From: Pseudescherichia vulneris NBRC 102420 | GTDB taxonomy: Bacteria; Pseudomonadota; Gammaproteobacteria; Enterobacterales; Enterobacteriaceae | Direction of reading: 5' to 3' | Length of the DNA: 64,000 bases | Assembly: GCF_000759795.1 (NCBI RefSeq) | Contig: NZ_BBMZ01000022.1 | Coordinates: 1 to 64,000, forward strand | Shown here: positions 49,346-57,488 of the stretch, piece by piece | Layout: each line of letters opens with the position of its first letter | Position numbering within the stretch: the first letter of the stretch is position 1 | The notes under the pieces: generated by a model | The model's database searches: none | The model's input: the letters and a program-made list of their open reading frames with translations, nothing else | What the model was told of the DNA's origin: nothing | Translations under genes and position numbers: made by a program

Positions 49346-50290
49346 TTAGAACGTTTCTGCGAGCTGCGCCCGCGTCGGTAAGCCTTCGCTGTCGCCGGGA
49401 ACCTGAATCGCCAGCGAGCCAATCTTATTCCCGCGTGCCACCGCCTGCGGGAAGCTTTTTCCCTCCAGCAGGGCGCTGATCACCCCAACGGCGAAGCCAT
49501 CTCCTGCGCCAACGGTATCGACAACGTTATCTACTCTGACGGCGGCAACCGCGCCCTGCTCACCGGCGGCGGTTTTGAACCATGCCCCGTCGGCACCGGT
49601 TTTAATCACAACCGCTTTAACGCCTCGCTCCAGATAAAAGTCCGCCATCGCCTCCGGCGTGCTTTGACCTGTAAGGATGGCAGCCTCCTTCAAGCCTGGC
49701 AGAACCCAGTCGGCCTGGAAGGCGAGGCGGTTTAGCTTTTCAACCATCTCCGCTTCGCTTTTCCACAGCACCGGACGCAGGTTCGGATCGAAAGAGATCG
49801 TTTTTCCCTGCGCCTTCATGGTGCTTGCCGCATGATCCAGAAGATCGTAAGCGCTGGCTGACAGCGCCGCCGCCACGCCGCTCAAATGCAGATGGCGGGC
49901 GCGAGTAAAGGTGGCTGCATCGAAGTCATCGCAGGAGAGATGGCTGGCGGCAGAGCCTTTGCGGAAGTACTCCACAATGGGATCGGTTCCATTTTCCGCC
50001 CGCGATTTCAGCTGAAAACCAGTGGGATAGCGCGCATCCACGGTGACGCTTTCGCTATTGATATTCTCTTTTTTTAGCGAGCTCAGCACGAAGCGGCCAA
50101 AGCTGTCGGATCCGACGCGGCTAACCCAGCTGACGTTAAGCCCCAGGCGGGCGAGGCCGGTGGCGACGTTAAGCTCCGCGCCTGCAATGCGTTTGATAAA
50201 GGCATCGGCCTCGGCCAGTTCGCCCGGCTCGGTGGCCACAAACATCGCCATCGCTTCGCCAATGGTGATGACATCCAGGGCGTTATGCAT
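49346..50290 (-). CDS. kguK: PfkB-family 2-ketogluconate kinase (KguK-like)
   Basis: A 314-residue ribokinase/PfkB-family sugar kinase. N-terminal DVITIGEAMAMFVATEPGELAEADAFIKRIAGAELNVATGLARLG gives the sugar site. The ATP/catalytic motif NVVDTVGAGDGFAVGVISALLEG (Asp base in GAGD) lies near residue 255. It resembles 2-keto-3-deoxygluconate kinases, but the kguE neighbour (8-bp overlap) and downstream transporter point to 2-ketogluconate. The product would be 2-keto-6-phosphogluconate. Confidence 0.83.
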   Translation of the reverse strand: MHNALDVITIGEAMAMFVATEPGELAEADAFIKRIAGAELNVATGLARLGLNVSWVSRVGSDSFGRFVLSSLKKENINSESVTVDARYPTGFQLKSRAENGTDPIVEYFRKGSAASHLSCDDFDAATFTRARHLHLSGVAAALSASAYDLLDHAASTMKAQGKTISFDPNLRPVLWKSEAEMVEKLNRLAFQADWVLPGLKEAAILTGQSTPEAMADFYLERGVKAVVIKTGADGAWFKTAAGEQGAVAAVRVDNVVDTVGAGDGFAVGVISALLEGKSFPQAVARGNKIGSLAIQVPGDSEGLPTRAQLAETF

Positions 50291-51044
50291 GATGAAACTC
50301 CTCGCGTAACCAGGTGACGTAGCGGCGCGTGACGGCGGTCAGATCGCGCCCTTCAAGAGGGAATTCAATACCGCGCGGTGCGTCGGCGGGCAGGGCGTCA
50401 AGCAGCGCCTGCCAGCGCGGATCGTCATGGTCTGGCGGCACGGCGCGCCAGTGGAAATGATGGGCCTGGGCAGCCTTCACATGCACATAGCTCACGGCAG
50501 GGGCCAGCAGGCGCGCGGCCTCTTCCGGGGACTCGTCTACCCACAGCCAGTTGCCCATATCAAAGGTCAGCGTCACGGGGAGATTGAGCACCTTGCAGGC
50601 GGCGCTGAAGCGCTGCATCGGGGCGATTTTCCCGCACTCGGTCTGATCGTTCTCAACCACCAGCGCCATACCGCTTTCGGCCAGCAGGGCGCGCAGCGGT
50701 TCAAGGGTCGATTTGCGCTGGAAATGGCCGAGGGAGACTTTCAGCCACAGGGCGTTAAGGGCGTGGGCCTCCTGCAACAGCGCTGGCAGCAGCGGGTTCA
50801 GCGTGCCGTCGGGCAGGCAGAGCGGCTCCGGCGCGGAGTAGCAGGCCAGCAGACCGTGTTTCGCAATAGTTGCAGCCAGCGTGGGTAGGCTCTCCAGCTC
50901 CTGCGGGCTAAACAGCTCCCGGCGGATCTCGACTCCGTCTGCACCGCCGTTAGCGATAAAGGGAAGCACCGCCGCCTGGCCGCCCAACTGGTTCAGGCGG
51001 TCATGGCCGTAGGCGGCGGTGACAACGATAATTTTTCTTTCCAT
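50283..51044 (-). CDS. kguE: KguE-like sugar phosphate isomerase/epimerase (TIM barrel)
   Basis: A 253-residue xylose-isomerase-like TIM-barrel protein (AP endonuclease 2 superfamily). Typical segments are present: GGADGVEIRRELFS, LWLKVSLGHF, ALVVENDQTECGK, LTFDMGNWLWVDE, VSYVHVKAA and RGIEFPLEG, with metal-site Glu/Asp/His residues. KguE is the first gene of the Pseudomonas kgu operon and its exact reaction there is unsettled. Here it is likewise first, 98 bp after a LacI-type regulator gene and behind a perfect LacI-type operator. Confidence 0.8.
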   Translation of the reverse strand: MERKIIVVTAAYGHDRLNQLGGQAAVLPFIANGGADGVEIRRELFSPQELESLPTLAATIAKHGLLACYSAPEPLCLPDGTLNPLLPALLQEAHALNALWLKVSLGHFQRKSTLEPLRALLAESGMALVVENDQTECGKIAPMQRFSAACKVLNLPVTLTFDMGNWLWVDESPEEAARLLAPAVSYVHVKAAQAHHFHWRAVPPDHDDPRWQALLDALPADAPRGIEFPLEGRDLTAVTRRYVTWLREEFHHA

Positions 51045-51054
51045 CTGGCACTCC

Positions 51055-51078
51055 AGCGTTAACTCTTGTCTTAACGCT
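51055..51078. repeat. Inverted repeat in the kguE leader
   Basis: AGCGTTAA-ctcttgtc-TTAACGCT: perfect 8-bp arms with an 8-bp spacer, 3 bp from the regulator's operator and about 10 bp upstream of kguE. It could be a second regulatory site or an mRNA hairpin. Confidence 0.6.
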
Positions 51079-51081
51079 AGA

Positions 51082-51095
51082 TGGAACCGGTTCCA
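51082..51095. promoter_or_regulatory. PtxS/LacI-type operator
   Basis: TGGAACCGGTTCCA, a perfect 14-bp palindrome with the central CCGG of LacI-family operators. It is close to the Pseudomonas PtxS site TGAAACCGGTTTCA as I recall it. It lies between the regulator gene and kguE, 37 bp before the kguE start. Confidence 0.78.
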
Positions 51096-51142
51096 AAGAA
51101 AAGTTCGCTGTCGCTAAAGCATGATCGTCGTCACGAAGGTTG

Positions 51143-52159
51143 TTAAAGAGACGTTGAGCCGCGCACAATCAGCTCGCCTGAGAAGAGCTGCTCGCGCACG
51201 GTATTATCACTGCCGTCGATGCGGCGCACCACCTGCTCAACGGCAGCGTAGCCAATCTGCCAGGTGGGCTGCTTGAGGGTGGTAATGCCGACGCCCGCCA
51301 GCTCGGCCCACTCCAGCTCGTCAAAGCCAAGCAGACCAATGTCGCTGCCCCAGTGCAGGCCGATGCGCTTGAGCGAGCGGGCCACCTGAAGGGTTAACGC
51401 GCCGTTGGCAGAGATCACCGCTTTACGCATCCCGCGATGGCGGGCGTGGAACTGCCGCAGGGTGTTATCGATCTGCGCCGCCTCGTGCAGCACCGTCTCG
51501 GCGCTCTCGGCCACCACGCCGGGATAGCGGGCCAGCGTCGCGCGGAAGGCGCTCAGGCGCTCGCGGCGGGTATTGACCGTGCCCAGCGGCTCGCTGAGAA
51601 ACAGCAGCGCCTCAAAGCCCTGCTGGATCAGGTGCTCGGTGGCGGTGGTGGCGGCCTGGGTATTATCCAGCCCCACCACATCGCAGGCGAAATCAGGGAT
51701 TTTGCGATCGATAAGCACCATCGGCAGCGCCGACTGCTGCAGGCGGTTTAGTGCCTCCTCCCGCATCCCGACGGCATTGACCACGATCCCCTCTACCTGA
51801 TAGCTGCGGAGCAGATCCAGGTAGTGCTGCTCCCGGTCCAGCTCGTTGTTGGTATTACAGACCAGCGGCGTAAAGCCCTTCTCCCGGCAGGCGGCCTCGA
51901 TGCCGCTGAGCACGTTAACGGAGTAGGGGTTGGTGATGTCGGCGATGATCAGGCCAATCAGGCGGGTGCGGCCGCGTTTGAGACCCTGCGCCATCAGGCT
52001 GGGACGGTAGTCGAGGGCGGCAATGGCGTGCTCTATGCGCAGGCGCAGATCCTCAGAGAGCAGGTTTTGCTCGCCGTTCAGATAGCGCGACACGCTGGTT
52101 TTACCGGTTTTCGCCGCTTTTGCGACATCGCTGATGGTGGGGCGTGGTAATTTGCTCAT
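51143..52159 (-). CDS. LacI-family regulator of the 2-ketogluconate operon (PtxS-like)
   Basis: A 338-residue LacI/GalR-type repressor. The N-terminal helix-turn-helix (TISDVAKAAKTGKTSVSRYLNGEQNLLSEDLRLRIEHAIAALDYRPS) includes the hinge helix, followed by the periplasmic-binding-like effector domain (LIGLIIADITNPYSVNVLSGIE; VVGLDNTQAATTATEHLI; GLLGFDELEWAELAGVGITTLKQP). Same strand as and immediately upstream of kguEKT-ghrB, as ptxS is in Pseudomonas. 2-Ketogluconate as inducer is inferred. The start MSKLPRPTISD is chosen over one ten residues upstream. Confidence 0.86.
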   Translation of the reverse strand: MSKLPRPTISDVAKAAKTGKTSVSRYLNGEQNLLSEDLRLRIEHAIAALDYRPSLMAQGLKRGRTRLIGLIIADITNPYSVNVLSGIEAACREKGFTPLVCNTNNELDREQHYLDLLRSYQVEGIVVNAVGMREEALNRLQQSALPMVLIDRKIPDFACDVVGLDNTQAATTATEHLIQQGFEALLFLSEPLGTVNTRRERLSAFRATLARYPGVVAESAETVLHEAAQIDNTLRQFHARHRGMRKAVISANGALTLQVARSLKRIGLHWGSDIGLLGFDELEWAELAGVGITTLKQPTWQIGYAAVEQVVRRIDGSDNTVREQLFSGELIVRGSTSL

Positions 52160-52219
52160 CGCTGATTTCCCTGGCTTTAGTGAGAACACCTTAGCGAGAA
52201 AATCGGCCTAAGCAAGTTA

Positions 52220-52251
52220 TTTGCCCGGTGGCGCTAGCGCTTACCGGGCAT
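52220..52251. repeat. REP unit between the LacI-type gene and yiaD
   Basis: tttgcccggtggcgctagcgcttaccgggca, a REP palindrome. Confidence 0.82.
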
Positions 52252-52269
52252 GGAAGAGAAATATAAACG

Positions 52270-52932
52270 TTAGGACGTTGGGCTGAGGGTGATCTCGACG
52301 CGGCGGTTCTGCGCCTTGCCCTCTTCGGTGCTGTTGCTGGCGATCGGGTTCGCCGGGCCCATGCCGCTGGTACGCAGGCGGGTCGCGTCTACGCCCTGGG
52401 TAATCAGCGAGCTGGCAACTGAGTCGGCGCGCTGCTGTGACAGACGCATGTTGAGATCCTTGCCACCGGTGCTGTCGGTGTAGCCCACCACGTTCACCGC
52501 CGTTTTCGGATACTCTTTCAGTACCATCGCCACGCCGGTCAGGGTGTTAGCACCCGCCGGTTTCAGGGTCGCGCTGCTGCTGTCGAAGGTAACGTTGTTC
52601 GGCATGTTAAGTACGATGTTGTCGCCATTTCGCGTCACGCTCACGCCAGTTCCCTGCATTTTCTCGCGCAGTTTGGCTTCCTGCACGTCCATATAGTAGC
52701 CTGCCCCGCCGCCGAGGGCCGCGCCTGCCGCTGCGCCAATCAGCGCACCTTTACCGCGATCTTTCTTCGAGGAGGAGAGGACGCCTACGCCTGCACCGAC
52801 CAGCGAGCCGATGCCCGCGCCGATGCCAGATTTGCCTGCTTCACGTTCGCCGGTGTAGGGGTTAGTCGTACAGCCAGAAATTGCCATGGCACCGCATACC
52901 GCAGCGGCAATCATAATGACGCGTTTTTTCAT
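52270..52932 (-). CDS. yiaD: YiaD, OmpA-family outer-membrane lipoprotein
   Basis: A 220-residue lipoprotein. The signal peptide with lipobox (AAAVCGAMAISGCTT, acylated Cys near residue 21) is followed by a glycine-rich segment (GIGAGIGSLVGAGVGVL; GAAAGAALGGGAGYYMD, about 38-85) of the glycine-zipper type. The OmpA-like peptidoglycan-binding domain spans about 105-215 (VNVVGYTDSTGGKDLNMRLSQQRADSVASSL with the conserved Asp and Arg). It is near-identical in layout to E. coli YiaD, a multicopy suppressor of bamB defects. Confidence 0.95.
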   Translation of the reverse strand: MKKRVIMIAAAVCGAMAISGCTTNPYTGEREAGKSGIGAGIGSLVGAGVGVLSSSKKDRGKGALIGAAAGAALGGGAGYYMDVQEAKLREKMQGTGVSVTRNGDNIVLNMPNNVTFDSSSATLKPAGANTLTGVAMVLKEYPKTAVNVVGYTDSTGGKDLNMRLSQQRADSVASSLITQGVDATRLRTSGMGPANPIASNSTEEGKAQNRRVEITLSPTS

Positions 52933-53100
52933 TGTTTATCCTTAAATACGTTTTCGTTCTAAGCCACTGCAAGGTGGTGGTTGATTATGACGCCTGAATA
53001 GGGTGAAAATTTCCGGAAAGAATCCGAATTTTGTAAATAACATTGAATGGCCTGTATAAAGGGTCATCACACCTGCATCTATGACCGGAGAGCACGCGCT

Positions 53101-55431
53101 TTGGCAAACACAACGATTAAAACGATTTTGACCGCGGCCCACTGGGGGCCGATGCTGGTTGAAACCGATGGCGTACAGGTTCTGAACTCACGTGGCGCGC
53201 TGCCGACCGCCCATCCGAACTCGCTCCAGACGGCGGTGCGCGACCAGGTTCACAGTAAGACCCGGGTGCGTTTTCCCATGGTACGCAAAGGCTTTCTCGC
53301 CTCGCCAGACAGCCCGCAGGGCGTTCGCGGCCAGGATGAGTTTGTGCGCGTCAGCTGGGACGAAGCGCTGGATCTGATCCACACCCAGCACAAGCGCATT
53401 CGCGACAGCTACGGTCCGTCATCTATCTTTGCTGGCTCCTACGGCTGGCGCTCCAACGGCGTGCTGCATAAGGCGGCGACGCTGCTGCAGCGTTATATGA
53501 GTCTTGCTGGCGGCTATACCGGTCACCTGGGGGATTACTCCACCGGCGCGGCGCAGGCGATCATGCCCTACGTCGTCGGCGGCAACGAGGTCTATCAGCA
53601 GCAGACCAGCTGGCCGCTGGTGCTGGAGCACAGTGAAGTAGTGGTGCTGTGGAGCGCTAACCCGCTCAATACCCTTAAAATTGCCTGGAACGCCTCGGAT
53701 GAGCAGGGCATCGCCTTCTTTGATCGGCTGCGGCGCAGCGGCAAGCGGCTGATCTGCATCGATCCTATGCGATCGGAGACGGTCGACTTCTTCGGCGAAA
53801 GCATGGAGTGGATCGCCCCGCATATGGGGACCGACGTGGCGCTGATGCTCGGCATCGCTCATACCCTGTTGGAGAACGGCTGGCAGGACAGCGACTTCCT
53901 GGCGCGCTGCACCGAGGGCTATGAGGTCTTTGCCGCTTACCTGAGCGGCGAGAGCGACGGCGTAGCGAAAAGCGCCGAGTGGGCGGCAGCAATTTGCGGC
54001 ATTGAGGCGGAGAAAATCCGCGAGCTCGCGCAGCTGTTCCATGAAAACACCACCATGCTGATGTCCGGCTGGGGGATGCAGCGTCAGCAGTATGGCGAGC
54101 AGAAGCACTGGATGCTGGTCACCCTCGCGGCGATGCTGGGGCAGATCGGCACCCCTGGCGGCGGCTTTGGCCTCTCCTACCACTTTGCGAACGGCGGAAA
54201 CCCGACGCGGCGGGCGGCGGTACTGGCCTCGATGCAGGGCAGCGTGCAGGGCGGCGTAGATGCAGTCGACAAGATCCCGGTGGCGCGCATCGTCGAGGCG
54301 CTAGAGAACCCCGGCGGGGCGTACCAGCACAACGGCATGGACAGGCACTTCCCGGACATTCGTTTTATCTGGTGGGCGGGCGGGGCAAACTTTACCCATC
54401 ACCAGGACACCAACCGGCTAATCCGCGCCTGGCAGAAGCCGGAGCTGGTGGTGATCTCCGAGTGCTACTGGACCGCCGCCGCGAAACATGCGGATATTGT
54501 CCTGCCCGCGACGACCTCCTTTGAGCGTAACGATCTCACCATGACCGGCGACTACAGCAACCAGCATCTGGTGCCGATGAAGCAGGTCGTGGCCCCGCAG
54601 GACGAAGCCCGGGACGATCTGGCGATCTTCGCCGACCTGAGCGAGCGCTGGGAAGAGGGGGGCCGGGCGCGCTTTACCGAGGGCAAAACCGATCTGCAAT
54701 GGCTGGAAACTTTCTATGAGATCGCTAGCCAACGCGGCGCGAGCCAAGGCGTGACCCTGCCGCCGTTTGCTGAGTTCTGGGAAGCCAACCAGCTGATTGA
54801 GATGCCGGAGAACGAGCAGAACGCGCGCTTCATCCGTTTTGCCGACTTCCGCCGCGATCCGCAGGCGAATCCGTTGAAAACCGACAGCGGTAAGATCGAG
54901 ATCTACTCGAAGCGCATTGCTGGATACGGCTACGCCGACTGCCCGCCACACCCGATGTGGCTTGCGCCGGTGGAGTGGCACGGCAACGCGGAACACGGGC
55001 AATTGCAGGTGCTGTCGGCGCATCCGGCGCACCGTCTGCACAGTCAGCTGAGCTACAGCGAACTGCGCGAGCGGTACGCGGTGGCCGGGCGTGAACCCAT
55101 CACCCTGCATCCACAGGATGCGCAGGCGCGCGGGATTGTTGCCGGCGACGTGGTGCGCGTGTGGAACGGACGCGGGCAGGTGCTGGCGGGCGCGGTCGTG
55201 ACCGAGGGCATTCGCCCTGGGGTGATCTGCATTCATGAAGGTGGCTGGCCGGATCTCGACCCGGCGGCGGGAGGCATCTGTAAAAACGGCGCGGTCAACG
55301 TGCTGACCAGGGATCTTCCCACCTCGCGGCTGGGCAACGGCTGCGCGGGCAATACCGCCCTGGCATGGGTAGAGAAGTATACCGGTCCGGCGCTGACGCT
55401 TACGGCGTTTGATCCGCCTGCCAGCTCATGA
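53101..55431 (+). CDS. bisC: Biotin sulfoxide reductase BisC
   Basis: A 776-residue molybdopterin (MGD) oxidoreductase of the DMSO/TMAO reductase family that reduces biotin and methionine sulfoxides in the cytoplasm. Conserved regions are [53 protein letters not shown] (Mo-ligand serine region), [22 protein letters not shown] and [13 protein letters not shown]. The start assigned is a TTG giving (M)[14 protein letters not shown], because a GGAGAG lies 9 bases upstream and it matches the E. coli N-terminus. An ATG 54 bp upstream gives an unconserved extension. No signal peptide. The 3' end overlaps yiaC by 32 bp. Confidence 0.94.
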   Translation: MANTTIKTILTAAHWGPMLVETDGVQVLNSRGALPTAHPNSLQTAVRDQVHSKTRVRFPMVRKGFLASPDSPQGVRGQDEFVRVSWDEALDLIHTQHKRIRDSYGPSSIFAGSYGWRSNGVLHKAATLLQRYMSLAGGYTGHLGDYSTGAAQAIMPYVVGGNEVYQQQTSWPLVLEHSEVVVLWSANPLNTLKIAWNASDEQGIAFFDRLRRSGKRLICIDPMRSETVDFFGESMEWIAPHMGTDVALMLGIAHTLLENGWQDSDFLARCTEGYEVFAAYLSGESDGVAKSAEWAAAICGIEAEKIRELAQLFHENTTMLMSGWGMQRQQYGEQKHWMLVTLAAMLGQIGTPGGGFGLSYHFANGGNPTRRAAVLASMQGSVQGGVDAVDKIPVARIVEALENPGGAYQHNGMDRHFPDIRFIWWAGGANFTHHQDTNRLIRAWQKPELVVISECYWTAAAKHADIVLPATTSFERNDLTMTGDYSNQHLVPMKQVVAPQDEARDDLAIFADLSERWEEGGRARFTEGKTDLQWLETFYEIASQRGASQGVTLPPFAEFWEANQLIEMPENEQNARFIRFADFRRDPQANPLKTDSGKIEIYSKRIAGYGYADCPPHPMWLAPVEWHGNAEHGQLQVLSAHPAHRLHSQLSYSELRERYAVAGREPITLHPQDAQARGIVAGDVVRVWNGRGQVLAGAVVTEGIRPGVICIHEGGWPDLDPAAGGICKNGAVNVLTRDLPTSRLGNGCAGNTALAWVEKYTGPALTLTAFDPPASS

Positions 55432-55840
55432 TCCACGTCGGGTGCTGCGTTTCATCCTGCCATGCGCAATCCTCAATCCGGAACCCGCAGGCATGGTAGA
55501 AGTGCACCGCCCGGGTGTTCTTCTGGTACACCTCCAGGCTGAGCTGGGGGTGGCGCTGCATGACATGCTCCAGCAGCCCCCGGCCAATGCCCCTGCCGAT
55601 GGCGGCGGGGCGGACAAAGAGCGCGCCGACAAAGCGCGCATCCATCACGCTAACAAACCCCTGTAGCCCCGCGCTGTCCTCCCATACCCAGGTAGTAGCG
55701 TTGGCGAGGTAGACATCCCGCACCATGGGGATGCTCTCCTGCCAGTAGCTCTTCCGGATAAAGGGGTGGGCAAAGGTGGTGCTCTCCAGCCACAGCCGCA
55801 GCAGCGGAGCGCTATCTTTACGATGCCATTCGTGGATCAT
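55400..55840 (-). CDS. yiaC: YiaC, GNAT N-acetyltransferase (protein lysine acetyltransferase)
   Basis: A 146-residue GNAT-fold acetyltransferase. The acetyl-CoA pyrophosphate loop is visible in [21 protein letters not shown] and the C-terminal [19 protein letters not shown] is typical. E. coli YiaC acetylates protein lysines. The start [20 protein letters not shown] is chosen because it matches family length. The reading frame overlaps the tag stop region by 23 bp upstream and the bisC end by 32 bp downstream (convergent). Confidence 0.92.
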   Translation of the reverse strand: MIHEWHRKDSAPLLRLWLESTTFAHPFIRKSYWQESIPMVRDVYLANATTWVWEDSAGLQGFVSVMDARFVGALFVRPAAIGRGIGRGLLEHVMQRHPQLSLEVYQKNTRAVHFYHACGFRIEDCAWQDETQHPTWIMSWQADQTP

Positions 55841-56399
55841 CCTCGCCTCCTGGATGGCAGAAACAGCCGGTAATGTGATCGTTGACCAGGCCGCAGGCCT
55901 GCATAAACGAGTAGCAGATGGTAGTGCCGACAAACTTAAAGCCGCGTTTTTTCAGCGCCTTTGAGAGGGCATCCGATTCCGGGGTAGAGGTGGGGATTTC
56001 GCTGAGGGTGGCCGCCTGGGTCACGCGCGGTGGGTGCCCGGCAAAGGACCAGACAAACTCGCTAAAGGACTCGCCGCCCTCCGCCATCGCCAGATAAGCG
56101 CGGGCATTGCCGATAATGGCCTGGATTTTCCCCCGATGCCGAATAATGCCTGCATCCTGCATCAGGCGCTCGACGTCCGCCTCCTGCATCGCCGCCACCC
56201 GCTGCGGATCGAAATGATGGAAGCAGCGGCGGTAGTTTTCCCGCTTTTTCAGCACCGTGATCCATGAGAGTCCGGCCTGCTGGCCTTCAAGGCAGATCAT
56301 CTCAAACAGCTTTTGGTCGTCGGTTTGCGCAACGCCCCACTCCCTGTCGTGATAGTCGATGTACAACGGGTCCTGACTGACCCAGCCACAACGTTGCAT
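55818..56399 (-). CDS. tag: DNA-3-methyladenine glycosylase I (Tag)
   Basis: A 193-residue base-excision-repair glycosylase removing 3-methyladenine from DNA. The zinc ligands are visible as Cys4 and His17 at the N-terminus (MQRCGWVSQDPLYIDYHD) and His/Cys near the C-terminus (DHITGCFC). The catalytic Glu lies in ICLEGQQAGLSW (near residue 38). The start chosen follows AGGGAGCGG and matches E. coli Tag; a longer in-frame extension is not conserved. It is co-transcribed with yiaC, overlapping by 23 bp. Confidence 0.95.
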   Translation of the reverse strand: MQRCGWVSQDPLYIDYHDREWGVAQTDDQKLFEMICLEGQQAGLSWITVLKKRENYRRCFHHFDPQRVAAMQEADVERLMQDAGIIRHRGKIQAIIGNARAYLAMAEGGESFSEFVWSFAGHPPRVTQAATLSEIPTSTPESDALSKALKKRGFKFVGTTICYSFMQACGLVNDHITGCFCHPGGEDDPRMAS

Positions 56400-56548
56400 A
56401 TTCCGCTCCCTTTGTTGCTGTGAATCACAAAAGAAATCACTGCCGCTGGCTTGACGTGCCTGGTAAAGAGACAATATTTAATACAGGGTCTTAAGCCCAC
56501 CAAGAACGATAACAATAATGCCGAATTCGGCTCTCTTCTGGAGTCGCA

Positions 56549-57244
56549 TTGATGAACACTAAAAAATTCAGTGGCCGCCGCCTGGCGTTAGCGTCTGTTT
56601 GCGTGTTTTTCTGCCACACGGCGAATGCCTGGCAGCAGGAATATATCGTGATCGACCCGGAAAGTAATACGGCCGATCGCTATACATGGGATAGCGATCA
56701 CCAACCACGCTATGACGATATTCTGGAGGAGCGTATCCGGTCGGGACAGAACCTGCCTGGTGCAGCCTTTAACCTGCCCGATGATAACCCACTCGACGCC
56801 ACAAGTACGATGAGCATGGGGTGGAATTTTCCACTGGCTCACAGCGTCACCACCGGGCCGGTAGCGGTCTGGCATTACGACAGTTCAACCTCAACGATGT
56901 TCAATGAGTTTGGCGATAGCCCAGCCAATTTGCAGTTTAGCGATCCGCTGTGGCATGCCAGCGTCAGCTCCGTGGGCTGGCGGGTAGACAGCCACTTTGG
57001 CGATCTCCGTTCGTGGGCACAGGTTAGCTATAACCAGCAGTTTGGCGAAAATCAGTGGAAGAGCCAGTCGGGCCTCAATCGTCTCTCTGCTTCCAGCCAG
57101 TATGGCAACTGGATGGACGTCACCTTTGGTGCGGATATGCTGCTTAATCCGCATATGGCAGCCTACGCCTCTATGTCGCAGTCAGAGAACGACGTGACTG
57201 GGCAGAACTATCTCTACAGCATGGGCGTGAGCGCCCGTTTTTAA
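56549..57244 (+). CDS. yhjY: YhjY, small outer-membrane beta-barrel protein
   Basis: A 231-residue exported protein. The signal peptide (LALASVCVFFCHTANA) is followed by an N-terminal stretch (YIVIDPESNTADRYTWDS) and a C-terminal half of alternating hydrophobic/aromatic beta strands that ends in ...YLYSMGVSARF. The terminal Phe is the usual signal of outer-membrane barrels. It corresponds in position (between tag and yhjX) and features to E. coli YhjY, an autotransporter-barrel-like protein of unknown function. An ATG pair leaves a one-residue ambiguity at the start. Confidence 0.85.
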   Translation: MMNTKKFSGRRLALASVCVFFCHTANAWQQEYIVIDPESNTADRYTWDSDHQPRYDDILEERIRSGQNLPGAAFNLPDDNPLDATSTMSMGWNFPLAHSVTTGPVAVWHYDSSTSTMFNEFGDSPANLQFSDPLWHASVSSVGWRVDSHFGDLRSWAQVSYNQQFGENQWKSQSGLNRLSASSQYGNWMDVTFGADMLLNPHMAAYASMSQSENDVTGQNYLYSMGVSARF

Positions 57245-57374
57245 TACCTGTTTCAAACAACTGATTAACATTTAAACTACACGGCTGGCGCGCCTGGCCG
57301 CGATAGTACGCACTAACTTATGCGCTAAAAAACGCAGCGACTGAAAATGGCGCTGCTATTCATTCCCTCTCCAA

Positions 57375-57405
57375 GGCATTTCATTCCCTCCTTGCTGCAT
57401 TTCAT
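57375..57405 (+). promoter_or_regulatory. YpdB-type direct repeat upstream of yhjX
   Basis: GGCATTTCAT (57375-57384), an 11-bp spacer, then TGCATTTCAT (57396-57405). This equals the E. coli YpdB (LytTR) motif, two GGCATTTCAT copies separated by 11 bp, with one mismatch. It lies about 85 bp before the yhjX start, so pyruvate-responsive YpdA/YpdB control is expected. A related GGCATGAAATGC follows at 57420-57431. Confidence 0.85.
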
Positions 57406-57488
57406 GCCTTTTTTCACCCGGCATGAAATGCGCTTCGCTATCGTTGACGGCAGAGAGTTTCTTAATTTCCTTATGCAGGAAGACTGCC

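Noticed and set aside
53047-53100. An ATG-initiated N-terminal extension of BisC
   Set aside because: The 18 extra residues ([17 protein letters not shown]) are not conserved and a better placed TTG with a Shine-Dalgarno gives the E. coli N-terminus.
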